From: Clostridiales bacterium UBA1316
GTDB lineage: Bacteria > Bacillota > Clostridia > Oscillospirales > Oscillospiraceae
Assembly: GCA_002307055.1 (NCBI GenBank)
Contig: DBTM01000049.1
Coordinates: forward strand, 15,819-79,818
DNA length: 64,000 nt
Direction: 5' to 3'
In this document: piece after piece, positions 27,270-35,663 of the stretch
How positions within the stretch are numbered: the stretch's first letter is position 1
Layout of the letters: each line of letters begins with the position of its first letter
The notes under the pieces: model-generated
What the model saw: only the letters and a program-made list of their open reading frames with translations
Told to the model about the DNA's origin: nothing
Databases searched by the model: none
Made by a program: the position numbers and the translations under genes

Positions 27270-28034
27270 TTATAACCGCTTTTTATTGAAAATTGAGACT
27301 GCTGAAATTAAAAACGCCGCTATCAAGCCGAGTGAAACCCAGACGGTAATAGCCATACCATGCGCATCAGTCTGGCTGCTGAGGAGGCTGGTGTTGTTTG
27401 CTGCCAGTGATACGGGGTTCCATTTTTGAACAGCGGGGAAACTGTTTAAAATGAGCAGAACGATCAGCACACCGGCTGTTAACAAAAGGCCGCCGTAATT
27501 TCCCTGTGCGACAGTGCTGGCGAGCAGCAGCAGCGCAATGACAAAAACGCCGAAAAACCAGAGGCAAAACAGCGCGTAAAACAGATTGAGAACAACCGTA
27601 TTGCCAAAAAGATAGACAGTATAGCCATAAGCGGTAACGGCAGCCAGCGCATAACCGACGGTCCAAAGCGTGAGTGCTGATATAAATTTTGATAGGATCA
27701 CGGTATGACGCGGCAGCCCCTTCGCTAAAAGCACGATTAGTGTGCCCTTTGTGATATCCTGCGACAGTAATCCGCTGAAAATAAGCAGCAGGATAACGAG
27801 GCCCATCTGACCGATGTTTTTGAAAAACTGACCGTATGCGTCAAGTGCTGACGTTGGCGGAATGCTGAGCGTTAAGCCCTGCATTTTCATCCCGGACATA
27901 ATATCCGGCAGCATTTTAGCCAGCAGCGGACTCATCATGCCGAATAAAAAGAGGACGGCGACAAGAATGACAGACTTGTAGCTGCGAAGATGCTCGGTGA
28001 ACTCTTTTTTTGTAAAGGCAAAAAATCCGCTCAT
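27270..28034 (-). CDS. ABC-2 type permease (Bcr/NosY-like)
   Basis: A 254-residue membrane protein with six hydrophobic segments and the ABC-2 layout. The region SGLLSQDITKGTLIVLLAKGLPRHTVILSKFISALTLW is split here as SGLLSQDITKGT and LPRHTVILSKF, typical of ABC-2 permeases (compare the resistance transporters BcrB and NosY). It overlaps the ATPase gene by 4 nt (ATGA). Together they would form an exporter of a peptide or antibiotic-like molecule, or a membrane-stress system. The substrate is unknown. Confidence 0.85.
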   Translation of the reverse strand: MSGFFAFTKKEFTEHLRSYKSVILVAVLFLFGMMSPLLAKMLPDIMSGMKMQGLTLSIPPTSALDAYGQFFKNIGQMGLVILLLIFSGLLSQDITKGTLIVLLAKGLPRHTVILSKFISALTLWTVGYALAAVTAYGYTVYLFGNTVVLNLFYALFCLWFFGVFVIALLLLASTVAQGNYGGLLLTAGVLIVLLILNSFPAVQKWNPVSLAANNTSLLSSQTDAHGMAITVWVSLGLIAAFLISAVSIFNKKRL

Positions 28035-28948
28035 TGGATCACCTCCAGAAATACGTCTTCAAGGGAAGGCTCGAGCACTTCAAATTTCAATATCGGGATA
28101 TTTTCGTGGGCAAGAAATGCCAGTATATTCTGGCTGTCCATAGCGGTCCCGGTCAAACGTACGACCACGGCATTATCTTTCACCTCTGCGGATTTAACGG
28201 AGGAGACCGCCTTGAGCTGACCCGCAAGCAGCGGCAATCTGTCTTTTTGTGCCGGCTCAATGAGAACAGTGTCGCTGCGGTAGGTGTTTTTAACATCGGC
28301 GAGTTTACCGGTCAAAACGAGCTTTCCGCCGTCCAAAATGCCGATCTCATCGCAGATGCGTTCAACATCGGAGAGAATGTGCGTGGAGAAAACGATTGAT
28401 GTCTGCTTGCTTGCGACTGACAGAATATCGAGAATCTCTTTGCGCCCAACGGGGTCGAGCGCGGATGTCGGTTCGTCGCAGATGAGAAGCGCCGGTTCAC
28501 CCAGAAGCGCCTGCGCAATCCCAAGCCGTTGCTTCATGCCACGTGAAAAGCCGCCGATTTTACGGTTAATGCCGTGCAGGCCGACAAGCTCGAGAAGCTC
28601 CTCCGACCTTGTTTTAATCTTGGCAGGATTGAGCCCGGAAATTTCCCCGCACAGCTTCAGATACTCCTTTGGTTTCATAAACCCATAAAACTCCGGCACA
28701 TCCGGCAGATACCCGATGAACCGATTCGTTTTAGAGTTGCCGTAAACGACCTTTTCGCCATGCACATAAATATCTCCGCCGGATGGTTTGAGCAAACCCA
28801 GAACCATCCTCATCGCCGTTGTCTTTCCGGCACCGTTTTTGCCGATCAGCCCGAAAACAGAATGCTCCCCGACGGTGAAGCTCAAGTCCTTGATGACCGC
28901 GAGGCTGCCGAAGCTTTTTGCCGCGTGGTCAAGCTTCAGAATGTCCAT
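28031..28948 (-). CDS. ABC transporter ATPase (Bcr-type)
   Basis: A 305-residue ATPase with Walker A GKNGAGKTT, signature GGFSRGMKQRLGIAQALL, Walker B LLICDEPTSALDP and H-loop FSTHILSDVE. The C-terminal ~85-residue extension after the ATPase core is typical of BcrA/CcmA-like proteins that pair with ABC-2 permeases. Its ATG shares one base with the stop codon of the upstream PLDc_N gene, so the genes are translationally coupled. An XRE regulator is first in the same cluster. Confidence 0.93.
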   Translation of the reverse strand: MDILKLDHAAKSFGSLAVIKDLSFTVGEHSVFGLIGKNGAGKTTAMRMVLGLLKPSGGDIYVHGEKVVYGNSKTNRFIGYLPDVPEFYGFMKPKEYLKLCGEISGLNPAKIKTRSEELLELVGLHGINRKIGGFSRGMKQRLGIAQALLGEPALLICDEPTSALDPVGRKEILDILSVASKQTSIVFSTHILSDVERICDEIGILDGGKLVLTGKLADVKNTYRSDTVLIEPAQKDRLPLLAGQLKAVSSVKSAEVKDNAVVVRLTGTAMDSQNILAFLAHENIPILKFEVLEPSLEDVFLEVIQ

Positions 28949-29148
28949 TACTCATCACCCTTGCCGATTATAAAATAGAGGATAGGCCCGATAATATTAA
29001 AGATGATGACAATGATTACCCATAGGACTCTGTTCCCGGCTTTATATGTTTCATGCCGAAATATGCTGACAAGCGCCGCGGCGAGCAGTCCAAGCTGTAT
29101 GAGCGCAGCCGGAATAAGAAAAGGTATATACTGTGTCAGATTTGCCAT
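28948..29148 (-). CDS. Small PLDc_N-type membrane protein
   Basis: A 66-residue protein with two transmembrane helices. The pattern RVLWVIIVIIFNIIGPILYFIIGKGDE is the PLDc_N (cardiolipin synthase N-terminal) motif, also found in small free-standing membrane proteins next to ABC exporters. AAAGGAG lies 10 nt before the ATG. Its stop overlaps the ATPase start. It may be a small accessory subunit or regulator of the exporter; no enzyme active site is present. Confidence 0.85.
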   Translation of the reverse strand: MANLTQYIPFLIPAALIQLGLLAAALVSIFRHETYKAGNRVLWVIIVIIFNIIGPILYFIIGKGDE

Positions 29149-29211
29149 GCATTGAACACTCCTTTATTTATAATTATTGGTTTGGCGGCGAGTATCTGCC
29201 GTGTGCTGTAT

Positions 29212-30324
29212 TTAATCATCGATGTGCTCAAGACGCTGCAACAGGCGGCGGAACCGTTCTTCCTGCATTAAGCCGAAAAACGCGGGGCTATTGAGGACGA
29301 CATCCTTCAGGTCCTTTTTAATCAGTATTTCGCTCCTGGGCGGAAAATTACCAAAGCTCTGCGTGTCGTAATATTGTGCCAACCGGTCAAAAAATGAGCT
29401 GTCTCTGAGTTTCAGAGGGTAGATGCTGCAGTCGGTGGCAATATCTGTATACGCTTCGAGCATATCTAAGGCTTTACCGGTATCCGGAACAGAAGCATAA
29501 AGTGCCGCTGCGGTCAGGTAGAGCGTAAAATAAAGGTGCGGAAGAATTTTTCTGAATTCAAAAGCCTCGGCAACCTCAAGAGCAAGCTTAAGACAAGCGT
29601 CCAATTTGTCAGTATTACCGGCGTAGAGCGCCATAAAATCAGGCATTGCCGCAAAGATATTAATGCCGTTAGTGAAGATAAAGCGCTGCAGTATCCCATT
29701 GGCTTTGTCGCCGTCACCTCTCATCGCGTATGCTTTAGCCAGCAGAATTTCAACCGACAGATGCTGCTCGTCATAGTCATCAAGCAGATCAATAACGCCG
29801 GCGGGCTTACCCAGGGCTATGCAGCAATATGCGCGCAGCGCCATAGCGTCTTTGGCGAGTCTGGCATCATTGCTGTCCTTTTCCACATGCTCGAAAAGAG
29901 CTGAAGCTTCCCGCAGGATATCGTTCATCTTCTCCGGGCTGCCTGCGAGCATAGAGTGGTTGATCAGCAGCTGCCCTATTGCTAATAGAAGATTCCAGCA
30001 GGAATGATATTTTCTTATATGCTCGCGGCACTCTTCATATACTTTGCCGAACGGTTCGGATGCAAATGCAGCTGCCAGCTTTTTATAGAGCTTACTGACA
30101 TCCGCTTTTGTCAACTGAGCTTCGTATCCGATGAGCTCATCGACACTTGTATTGAAGTAAGACGCCAATACGGGCAGGAGCAAAATGTCGGGGTAGCTTT
30201 GTCCGGATTCCCATTTCGAGACCGCTGGTTTTGAAACACCGAGATAAAGTGCCAGCTCCTCCTGTGTCAGTCCTTTTTCTTTTCGCTTTGCGGCGATATA
30301 AGTACCGATATTTATTTTTGCCAT
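29212..30324 (-). CDS. XRE-family regulator with C-terminal helical repeat region
   Basis: I choose the ATG at 30324, 6 nt after GAGGTGAGG; a GTG at 30336 is in frame but lies inside that ribosome binding site. The 370-residue protein has an XRE-type HTH (about residues 5-60, RKEKGLTQEELALYLGVSKPAVSKWESGQSYPD), shown here only as key pieces, then a helical, TPR-like region. It heads the PLDc_N/ABC exporter cluster with a 63-nt gap to PLDc_N, so it probably controls that exporter, likely by sensing its substrate. Two GTTAAC repeats upstream may be its operator. Confidence 0.85.
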   Translation of the reverse strand: MAKINIGTYIAAKRKEKGLTQEELALYLGVSKPAVSKWESGQSYPDILLLPVLASYFNTSVDELIGYEAQLTKADVSKLYKKLAAAFASEPFGKVYEECREHIRKYHSCWNLLLAIGQLLINHSMLAGSPEKMNDILREASALFEHVEKDSNDARLAKDAMALRAYCCIALGKPAGVIDLLDDYDEQHLSVEILLAKAYAMRGDGDKANGILQRFIFTNGINIFAAMPDFMALYAGNTDKLDACLKLALEVAEAFEFRKILPHLYFTLYLTAAALYASVPDTGKALDMLEAYTDIATDCSIYPLKLRDSSFFDRLAQYYDTQSFGNFPPRSEILIKKDLKDVVLNSPAFFGLMQEERFRRLLQRLEHIDD

Positions 30325-30383
30325 GCTAATCCTCACCTCGCGCCTTCAGTATAGGCGGGCAGACGCGTAAATTCAATGGAACG

Positions 30384-30422
30384 GCTGTTAACTTTTAGAA
30401 ATATTTTTAACCTGCGGTTAAC
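30384..30422. promoter_or_regulatory. Repeated GTTAAC elements, possible operator
   Basis: GGCTGTTAAC (from 30383) and TGCGGTTAAC (to 30422) are about 30 bp apart, near three helical turns. The second is part of the palindrome TTAACC-TGC-GGTTAA (30407-30421). The site lies between the XRE gene and the divergent ferritin-like gene. Confidence 0.45.
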
Positions 30423-30507
30423 TTTCCGCTAAAAAAGTCTCCGCCATTTCCGTACATAAATTACCGTATAAGGCACATGATATTACAAACAGGAATGGAG
30501 GGTTATT

Positions 30508-30822
30508 ATGGCACTGCTTGGCAATCCTTTTGTCGGCAATATTACGAAACAAATGTCACCGGGTGAGCTGGTCCAGGCTATCCGGGTGGATATAGCCGGT
30601 GAGCTTGAAGCCATCATCGGCTATGAAGCGCACGCCATGAGCACAAACGATGAACATGCAAAAAAGATACTCAGCCACATTGCTGATGAGGAACGGCAGC
30701 ATGTCGGTGAGCTGCAGCAGCTTCTGTATATCCTGAGCCCTAATGATATGGTGTTGACTGAAAAGGGTAAGCAGGAAGTAATCAAACAGCAGCAGCAGAA
30801 TTTTCAGCCTGCAATGCAATAA
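30508..30822 (+). CDS. Small ferritin-like protein
   Basis: A 104-residue protein with one helix pair of the ferritin-like fold and metal-ligand motifs GELEAIIGYEAH and DEERQHVGEL, a half-ferritin pattern that needs dimerisation for a di-iron site. It resembles the small ferritin-like proteins of the encapsulated-ferritin and rubrerythrin-related groups. These handle iron or peroxide. No encapsulin or rubredoxin domain is in the window. GGAGGG precedes the ATG, and a strong intrinsic terminator follows 3 nt after the stop, so it is a single-gene transcript. The exact subfamily is unsure. Confidence 0.75.
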   Translation: MALLGNPFVGNITKQMSPGELVQAIRVDIAGELEAIIGYEAHAMSTNDEHAKKILSHIADEERQHVGELQQLLYILSPNDMVLTEKGKQEVIKQQQQNFQPAMQ

Positions 30823-30824
30823 AG

Positions 30825-30863
30825 AAAGCCCTGAAATCCGTGTACTTCGGATTTCAGGGCTTT
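30825..30863 (+). terminator. Intrinsic terminator of the ferritin-like gene
   Basis: A 16-bp perfect stem (AAAGCCCTGAAATCCG) with a 7-nt loop and a T-run directly after. Confidence 0.9.
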
Positions 30864-30925
30864 TTGCAATATCATACTTGGAGCGGCAGTGAATAGAATA
30901 AATAAGACGGTATGCATCGCTGAAC

Positions 30926-30954
30926 TTGACAGAACTATGAATGAATGCTAATCT
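30926..30954 (+). promoter_or_regulatory. Sigma-A promoter of the zinc-ribbon/TM2 gene
   Basis: TTGACA (30926-30931), 17-nt spacer, TAATCT (30949-30954). Confidence 0.7.
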
Positions 30955-30970
30955 TTAAATGACGAATTTT

Positions 30971-31091
30971 AGGAGGCAGAGGTTTGAAAGATGAATCTTT
31001 CAAACAGGATTTTGTGCCTTTCGGGTCTTCCGACTCGAAGTCGAGCAAAGCTCGGCACAGCACAAATTCCGAGAAAGGAGTGGTCATATAT
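30971..31091 (+). promoter_or_regulatory. Structured leader with an alternative in-frame TTG start
   Basis: AGGAGG (30971-30976) lies 7 nt before a TTG at 30984 that is in frame with the TM2 gene and would add 36 residues with no recognisable motif. The leader contains an 11-bp inverted repeat (GTTTGAAAGAT and complement, about 30982-31005) and a longer pairing of TTTTGTGC with GCACAAA around it. It may regulate translation by structure. I annotate the gene from the downstream ATG because the zinc ribbon starts there. Confidence 0.5.
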
Positions 31092-31502
31092 ATGTATTGT
31101 CGGAATTGCGCGAACCAAATCGATCCAAACGCTGCCGTTTGCGTTAAATGTGGTTTTCAAAATGGTACGGGTACTCATTATTGCCCCAACTGCGGAGCGG
31201 AGACGATGCAGAGCGCCGCAGTCTGCGTCCGATGCGGTATCGCACTTTATCAGCAATATGCCTACAATAGCGAGCAAAAATCAAAAATCGCAGCCGGCTT
31301 GCTTGGTATCTTCCTCGGCAGCTTAGGTATACATAATTTTTATTTAGGCTATACGGGCAAGGCTGTCGCTCAGCTTTTAATCACGGTTCTCACGCTCGGG
31401 TTCGGAACCATAATTACCGGCATCTGGGGACTCATTGAGGGTATACTCATCCTGACCGGCAGCATCAATGTTGACGGCAAAGGGATTCCGCTGCGAGATT
31501 GA
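31092..31502 (+). CDS. Zinc-ribbon and TM2-domain membrane protein
   Basis: A 136-residue protein. It begins with two zinc-ribbon units (CxxC pairs at MYCRNC/CVKCGF and HYCPNC/CVRCGI) followed by a TM2 domain: two helices with the loop GSLGIHNFYLGYTGKAVAQLL, common in bacterial membrane proteins of unknown function. AAAGGAG lies 12 nt before the ATG, a long spacing. An upstream TTG with a stronger ribosome binding site is possible (see the leader). Zinc-ribbon-TM2 proteins may sense or bind partners at the membrane; the function is unknown. Confidence 0.88.
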   Translation: MYCRNCANQIDPNAAVCVKCGFQNGTGTHYCPNCGAETMQSAAVCVRCGIALYQQYAYNSEQKSKIAAGLLGIFLGSLGIHNFYLGYTGKAVAQLLITVLTLGFGTIITGIWGLIEGILILTGSINVDGKGIPLRD

Positions 31503-31519
31503 CATAATATATAACAAAC

Positions 31520-31575
31520 GCACCCTGCCTCGTCATGCGCCGCGCACGTGCGCGGCACATGACGAGGCAGGGTGC
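31520..31575. repeat. 56-bp near-perfect palindrome
   Basis: Outer arms of 18 bp (31520-31537 and 31558-31575) are exact complements. One C/A mismatch follows, and the centre (31539-31556) is a perfect 18-bp palindrome with no loop. There is no T-run on either side, so it is not a typical terminator. It lies between two same-strand genes. Confidence 0.85.
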
Positions 31576-31604
31576 AAATCATGAAATAATAAGAGAGGGA
31601 ACAA

Positions 31605-31913
31605 ATGATTAAAGTAGAAATTGAACTCAATGATATTGATTACGACAGTCTGATCGAACAATACCTGCCCCTGATGCTTGAAAAGCTCCGCCAGTCAGGC
31701 AACCCGGCTTCAAAGCTCATCTCCGGCGGCATGCCGGCCTCCATGGCAAAAATGATCTTGAGAAAGCTCCCGCAGCCGCTTAAAGAGCAATTAACAGCCG
31801 ACCTGATCAACTCCAACAAGAATAAAATTGCCGAGCTGCTGCAGGAAACCGCCAGACAGAATAACGTCCGGCTGAGTATCGGTGATATCAAAACGAAGTC
31901 TGGCAATATATAA
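31605..31913 (+). CDS. Small acidic/helical protein of unknown function
   Basis: A 102-residue protein with an AAGAGAGGGAA ribosome binding site. The N-terminus (KVEIELNDIDYDSLIEQYLPLML) is acidic and helical, followed by a Gly/Met-rich middle (ISGGMPASMAKMILRKLPQ) and a charged helical C-terminus. No signal peptide or membrane segment is seen. I do not recognise a family. It follows the palindrome at 31520 and is convergent with the AraC gene, whose stop lies 6 nt away. A cytoplasmic protein is likely. Confidence 0.65.
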   Translation: MIKVEIELNDIDYDSLIEQYLPLMLEKLRQSGNPASKLISGGMPASMAKMILRKLPQPLKEQLTADLINSNKNKIAELLQETARQNNVRLSIGDIKTKSGNI

Positions 31914-31919
31914 AAGCTG

Positions 31920-32804
31920 TTATTTTACTTGAAACCAGATTTCCATTGAAGAAGATTCGGCTGATGTATCGCCGTACAACTCGGCCATGAACGGCTCAAT
32001 TGATACCTTGTGGTTTGGAAGCCATACACCGAGCATATAATCCCGCGCCTTATTCAGCGCGTTTGTTGTCAGCAGGCTGAAGCTTTCGGCTTCAATGGAG
32101 CACAGCACATAGCTGCCGGTCGGCAGCAGCATTTGCTCATAACCGCGCTGTTTTTCCGAACCGCTGATTTCCACTCCGGCAAAGTACGAAAAAAAGCCTT
32201 CTTGTATACCGGGATAGGACATACCCAATTCGTTTCCGATTGGCAGTACATTCAGCATTTTTGCTTTTTGCTGATGCAGGCGGTTCCAGAGCTGACCGAG
32301 AAAGTCAATTCCCGGTGTGTCGTTGATAGGATTCTGAACGGAGAGTCCGTTAAAAAACCGTTGGGTATTCAGCTGAGTCCTTCGAACTTCCAGTACAATG
32401 CCGTCTGCGATTAACGGTACATTTTCGTCAATAAGCTGGTATATTAATGAAAGCTCCGGCATGTTGAAATGCGAGAGGGGACGCGGCGCTTTTCGGAATT
32501 CTTCCGGTGTTACACCATACGCTTCCTTAAAGCCTCTTGTAAAAGTTTCGTGATTATCAAAACCGTAATCGAAAGCGACATCAATGATTCGTCTCGGATT
32601 GCTTGCCAGATCATCGGCAGCATGCGCCAGACGCCGAAGCTTGACGTACTCCATCACCGGTTTTTCGACAAGCCGACTGAAGAGCCTCTGGTAGTAAAAT
32701 GGCGACAAGTACGCAATTTCTGCCAACCTTTCTATCTCCAGGTTTTCAGGTAAATTATCTTCAATCCATTTTAAGCTGCTTTGAATAGATTCCCATGCGT
32801 GCAT
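31920..32804 (-). CDS. AraC-family regulator with GyrI-like effector domain
   Basis: A 294-residue regulator. The N-terminal ~105 residues are an AraC-type double HTH (RLAEIAYLSPFYYQRLFSRLV, then AFDYGFDNHETFTRGFKEAYG), as in Rob/SoxS-like proteins. A GyrI-like effector-binding domain follows (about 125-294, ending SSSMEIWFQVK). This is the usual layout of Firmicutes drug-responsive activators. GGGAGGTG precedes the ATG. The target is unknown; the divergent XRE gene and the exporters nearby are candidates. Confidence 0.9.
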   Translation of the reverse strand: MHAWESIQSSLKWIEDNLPENLEIERLAEIAYLSPFYYQRLFSRLVEKPVMEYVKLRRLAHAADDLASNPRRIIDVAFDYGFDNHETFTRGFKEAYGVTPEEFRKAPRPLSHFNMPELSLIYQLIDENVPLIADGIVLEVRRTQLNTQRFFNGLSVQNPINDTPGIDFLGQLWNRLHQQKAKMLNVLPIGNELGMSYPGIQEGFFSYFAGVEISGSEKQRGYEQMLLPTGSYVLCSIEAESFSLLTTNALNKARDYMLGVWLPNHKVSIEPFMAELYGDTSAESSSMEIWFQVK

Positions 32805-32993
32805 ATAAGCACCTCCCTGATATCAAGAATAGCGGTTAAAGTATATCATGTCTTGACGTATAGTGCTCTGTCGCTGTGTTGCGCAGCGCAACTCACGGTT
32901 GAGTCCGTCTAAGCCGAGCGGTTATTGTGTTCGATACGGTAAAATGTATAATCATCATAGCAGCTGCTCAAAACGGAAAAGAGGTGCGCATAT
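32805..32993. other. Divergent promoter region with short palindromes
   Basis: The gap between the AraC (-) and XRE (+) genes holds TTGCGC-A-GCGCAA (32879-32891) and, directly after it, ACTCA-CGGT-TGAGT. These may be regulator sites. No gene is seen. Confidence 0.4.
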
Positions 32994-34070
32994 ATGACCA
33001 TCGGAGAAAAAATTAAAAAGCTTCGCAGGGATAACGATATCACGCAGGAAAAGCTTGCTGAATATCTCAATATTTCATATCAGGCTGTATCAAAATGGGA
33101 AAACGGCAGTGCGCTGCCGGATATTTCGCTTGTCATACCTCTGGCGAATTTTTTCGGCGTTACGACAGACGTTTTATTTGATCTGGATTCGCAGGCGCGG
33201 GAAGCCGATATTAAAGCATTTGATGAGGAAGGCTCTCGGCTGGCTAACCTAGGACTTGTTAAAGAACAAATTACGCACTGGAGGAAAGCAGTACTTAGAT
33301 ACCCGAAAAATTATCATTTCTTAATTATGCTGGCTTATGCTCTGCTTGGAGCAAAGCATAGTGATATCTGTGCAGATGATAAGCAGATGACGGATTACTT
33401 TGAGGAAGCCGTTTCAATATGCGATCGCGTGCTTACTGATTGTACAGATACAGAGAATCGCACCAGTGCTATACAGATCCTTGTCCTTTTTTATGGTCCC
33501 GGGCCATTCTATAATGAGGAAAAGGCCGTAGAAACCGCGAATAAAGCCGCATCTATCGTTGTCAGCCGAGAAATTCTGCTTGAATTTGCACTTAACGGAG
33601 ATAAAAGCAAAAAACAGAAGCATCAGGATAATTTATACTTTGTTGATTTGCTGTGCAGCAACTTAATATATGGCCAATATAATTCGACAGATGAATACAT
33701 ATTTGCATTTGAGACCGCGCTGGGAATTTACAAAATGGTATTCAATGATGAAAATTACCTTTTTTATCATTGCCGTGTCGCAGACATGCATAAGGAACTT
33801 GCGAGATTTTATGCTGAATCTCAAAATAAAGAAAAGGTTATGGCACATTTAAAATCAGCCAAAGAGCATGCCTATTTATACGATACAATACCGGAAGGAG
33901 AGCAGCATTATACAAGTCCCTTTTTAAACATGGCAACGCATCATAATAGTTCCACTTCAAAGAATTACACTGGCTCAGATACAGATTTATTAAGAGAGAA
34001 TCTAAAGCAAACGCACTTTGACTTTTTAAGAGATGAACCTGATTTTATAGAATTTGAGAAATCGTTCTAA
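32994..34070 (+). CDS. XRE-family regulator with helical C-terminal region
   Basis: A 358-residue protein with an XRE HTH at residues 1-60 (IKKLRRDNDITQEKLAEYLN then VSKWENGSALPD) and a long helical, TPR-like C-terminal part, as seen in many Firmicutes stress or peptide-sensing regulators. GAGGTG lies 6-7 nt before the ATG. The gene is monocistronic and ends at an intrinsic terminator. The inducer and targets are unknown. Confidence 0.87.
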   Translation: MTIGEKIKKLRRDNDITQEKLAEYLNISYQAVSKWENGSALPDISLVIPLANFFGVTTDVLFDLDSQAREADIKAFDEEGSRLANLGLVKEQITHWRKAVLRYPKNYHFLIMLAYALLGAKHSDICADDKQMTDYFEEAVSICDRVLTDCTDTENRTSAIQILVLFYGPGPFYNEEKAVETANKAASIVVSREILLEFALNGDKSKKQKHQDNLYFVDLLCSNLIYGQYNSTDEYIFAFETALGIYKMVFNDENYLFYHCRVADMHKELARFYAESQNKEKVMAHLKSAKEHAYLYDTIPEGEQHYTSPFLNMATHHNSSTSKNYTGSDTDLLRENLKQTHFDFLRDEPDFIEFEKSF

Positions 34071-34096
34071 ATGGGATTCGTCCGATGTGATGAAAG

Positions 34097-34138
34097 ATGA
34101 CTGGCGAGCGACTATGAGTCGTCCGCCAGTCATTTTTT
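34097..34138 (+). terminator. Intrinsic terminator after the XRE gene
   Basis: A 10-bp outer stem (ATGACTGGCG and complement) with an inner GACT/AGTC pairing, followed by TTTTTT. The T-run touches the 3' end of the convergent GNAT gene. Confidence 0.85.
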
Positions 34139-34982
34139 ATAGCTTCAGTTCGAAATAGTCGTAGATTGTCAGTTCATTGAAGCCGCAGGATTTATAGAGG
34201 GTCAGGGCGCTGTCGTTTTTGGTGGCGACTTCAAGGATAACCGAGGTGCTTTGATGATCAAAATGCCTTTTGAGTACGGCATTGAGCATGGCCCGTCCGT
34301 ATCCGAGACCGCGGTATTCGGGGAGGATGCATACGCCGAATATATAGCCCAGGCTGCCCTCATATGTGAGTCCGATTTTACCGATATCGGTGCTGTTTAT
34401 TTCAGATACAAACAGATGATAGAGCTCCCGCTCGTAACCATCAGGAAAGGTGCTGCCAAAACAGATTTCATCGAGATTTTGAAGAAACGGTATATCGATT
34501 GCTGCGGCTGCACGGAGACTGAACCCCTCGGGAGCCTGCTTCAGCGGACGATAAGCGCCGCACTTCATACGATATTCGGAGAATGAATAAGTCAGCCCGG
34601 CTTTTTTAGCAAAGCCTGCCGCATTGGACGACTGCCGTTCAGCGATGAGAAGTATTCTGCCGATACCGCGCGACCGGCTTATCGGTACCGCGTCTCTCAG
34701 TAGTTTTGTGAATATGCCGCGCCGGCGATAATGCGGATGTACCATACCTGTGATTTCAAGTTCGTCCGTGTTTGAACCGATAACATAAAGACCAAGATAA
34801 CCGACAAGTCTTCCGTTCTCATAATAAAAGAGGTCATTAATTTCGTCATCGGGGCGGGTATCAAGCATATCCCAGTTGAGCTTCATGCACAGCGGCGCAT
34901 ACGCGCTGCAGGCGCTGTCGAGCTCCCGGATCTCTGCGCGTATGGCATCTGTTAAGCCTTTTGAATGTATAATGTCGTTCAA
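34137..34982 (-). CDS. Tandem GNAT acetyltransferase (TTG start)
   Basis: A 281-residue protein with two GNAT folds. The N-terminal one has the acetyl-CoA loop around HPHYRRRGIFTKLLRDAV (about residues 85-105). The C-terminal one has LPEYRGLGYGRAMLNAVLKRHF (about 216-237) and ATKNDSALTLYKSCGF. Tandem GNAT proteins of this type include mycothiol-synthase-like and small-molecule acetyltransferases; this one's substrate is unknown. The start is a TTG with only a weak AGGT upstream, 15 nt after the racemase-like gene, so it may depend on coupling. Confidence 0.85.
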   Translation of the reverse strand: MNDIIHSKGLTDAIRAEIRELDSACSAYAPLCMKLNWDMLDTRPDDEINDLFYYENGRLVGYLGLYVIGSNTDELEITGMVHPHYRRRGIFTKLLRDAVPISRSRGIGRILLIAERQSSNAAGFAKKAGLTYSFSEYRMKCGAYRPLKQAPEGFSLRAAAAIDIPFLQNLDEICFGSTFPDGYERELYHLFVSEINSTDIGKIGLTYEGSLGYIFGVCILPEYRGLGYGRAMLNAVLKRHFDHQSTSVILEVATKNDSALTLYKSCGFNELTIYDYFELKL

Positions 34983-34997
34983 GTGTTTACCTGTAAC

Positions 34998-35663
34998 CTA
35001 TTTACCTTTCCGAGCGTTGATTCGATCAATCAATAGACCGAGACTGACAGCAGGCGTTGTCAAAACAGGAACCTGCAGATCGGATAACAGCGGCAGCGCA
35101 CCCAGATGCGACATTTGGGTGAGTATAATGGCTTCACAGCTGCCTGCCAGACTTCTGGCGCAGTCGGCGACGGTTTTATTGTGCGTGTCGGCATCGCCTC
35201 GGGCGGCGGCATCGAAAGCGCCTTCTGCCAGACGGATGTCGGCATGGACAGGCCCGATTTTTTCACGGCAGCGGTTGAGGATAGCCCCGACGCTTTTTAG
35301 TGTAGGCTCGAAAGTCACGACGACACCGATTTTATTATAAGTGGCGACAGCATTCTCAAGAGTGGCGACATCGGCGGCTATGAGAGGCGACTCTGAAAAT
35401 TCGGCCAACAGTTCATCGTAGGGTGAAAAAATCGTGCAGGAAAGCAGTACGCCGTCTACGCCGAAATCATTGGCGTTTCGAATGAGGCTGACCATCCGGC
35501 AGAGGTTTGACGGTGAGATAACACCGCCGTCGCGCTTGGCGATCAGGGACATGGCTTCGTCCACAAAATGAACCAGCTGAACCTCGGGGAAATGTTGCGC
35601 TGCGGTCTGCTCAATCGGTGCGAGTGAAACGCGCGCCGCGCTGATGACTGCGATTTTTATCAT
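34998..35663 (-). CDS. Asp/Glu racemase-superfamily protein with altered active site
   Basis: A 221-residue protein of the Asp/Glu/hydantoin racemase superfamily. The first active-site segment is intact (VLLSCTIFSPYDELL, Cys76). The second canonical Cys (usually in a GCTHY-type motif) is replaced: the matching segment reads IILTQMSHLGALP, with Gln183 where Cys is expected. A normal two-Cys racemase is therefore unlikely. It could be a decarboxylase- or isomerase-type relative, or a binding protein. GGGAGAGG precedes the ATG, and a GNAT gene follows. Confidence 0.8.
   Translation of the reverse strand: MIKIAVISAARVSLAPIEQTAAQHFPEVQLVHFVDEAMSLIAKRDGGVISPSNLCRMVSLIRNANDFGVDGVLLSCTIFSPYDELLAEFSESPLIAADVATLENAVATYNKIGVVVTFEPTLKSVGAILNRCREKIGPVHADIRLAEGAFDAAARGDADTHNKTVADCARSLAGSCEAIILTQMSHLGALPLLSDLQVPVLTTPAVSLGLLIDRINARKGK

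Noticed and set aside
30991..31326. Alternative 111-residue + strand frame over the TM2 gene
   Set aside because: It is out of frame with the zinc ribbons and has no recognisable domain.
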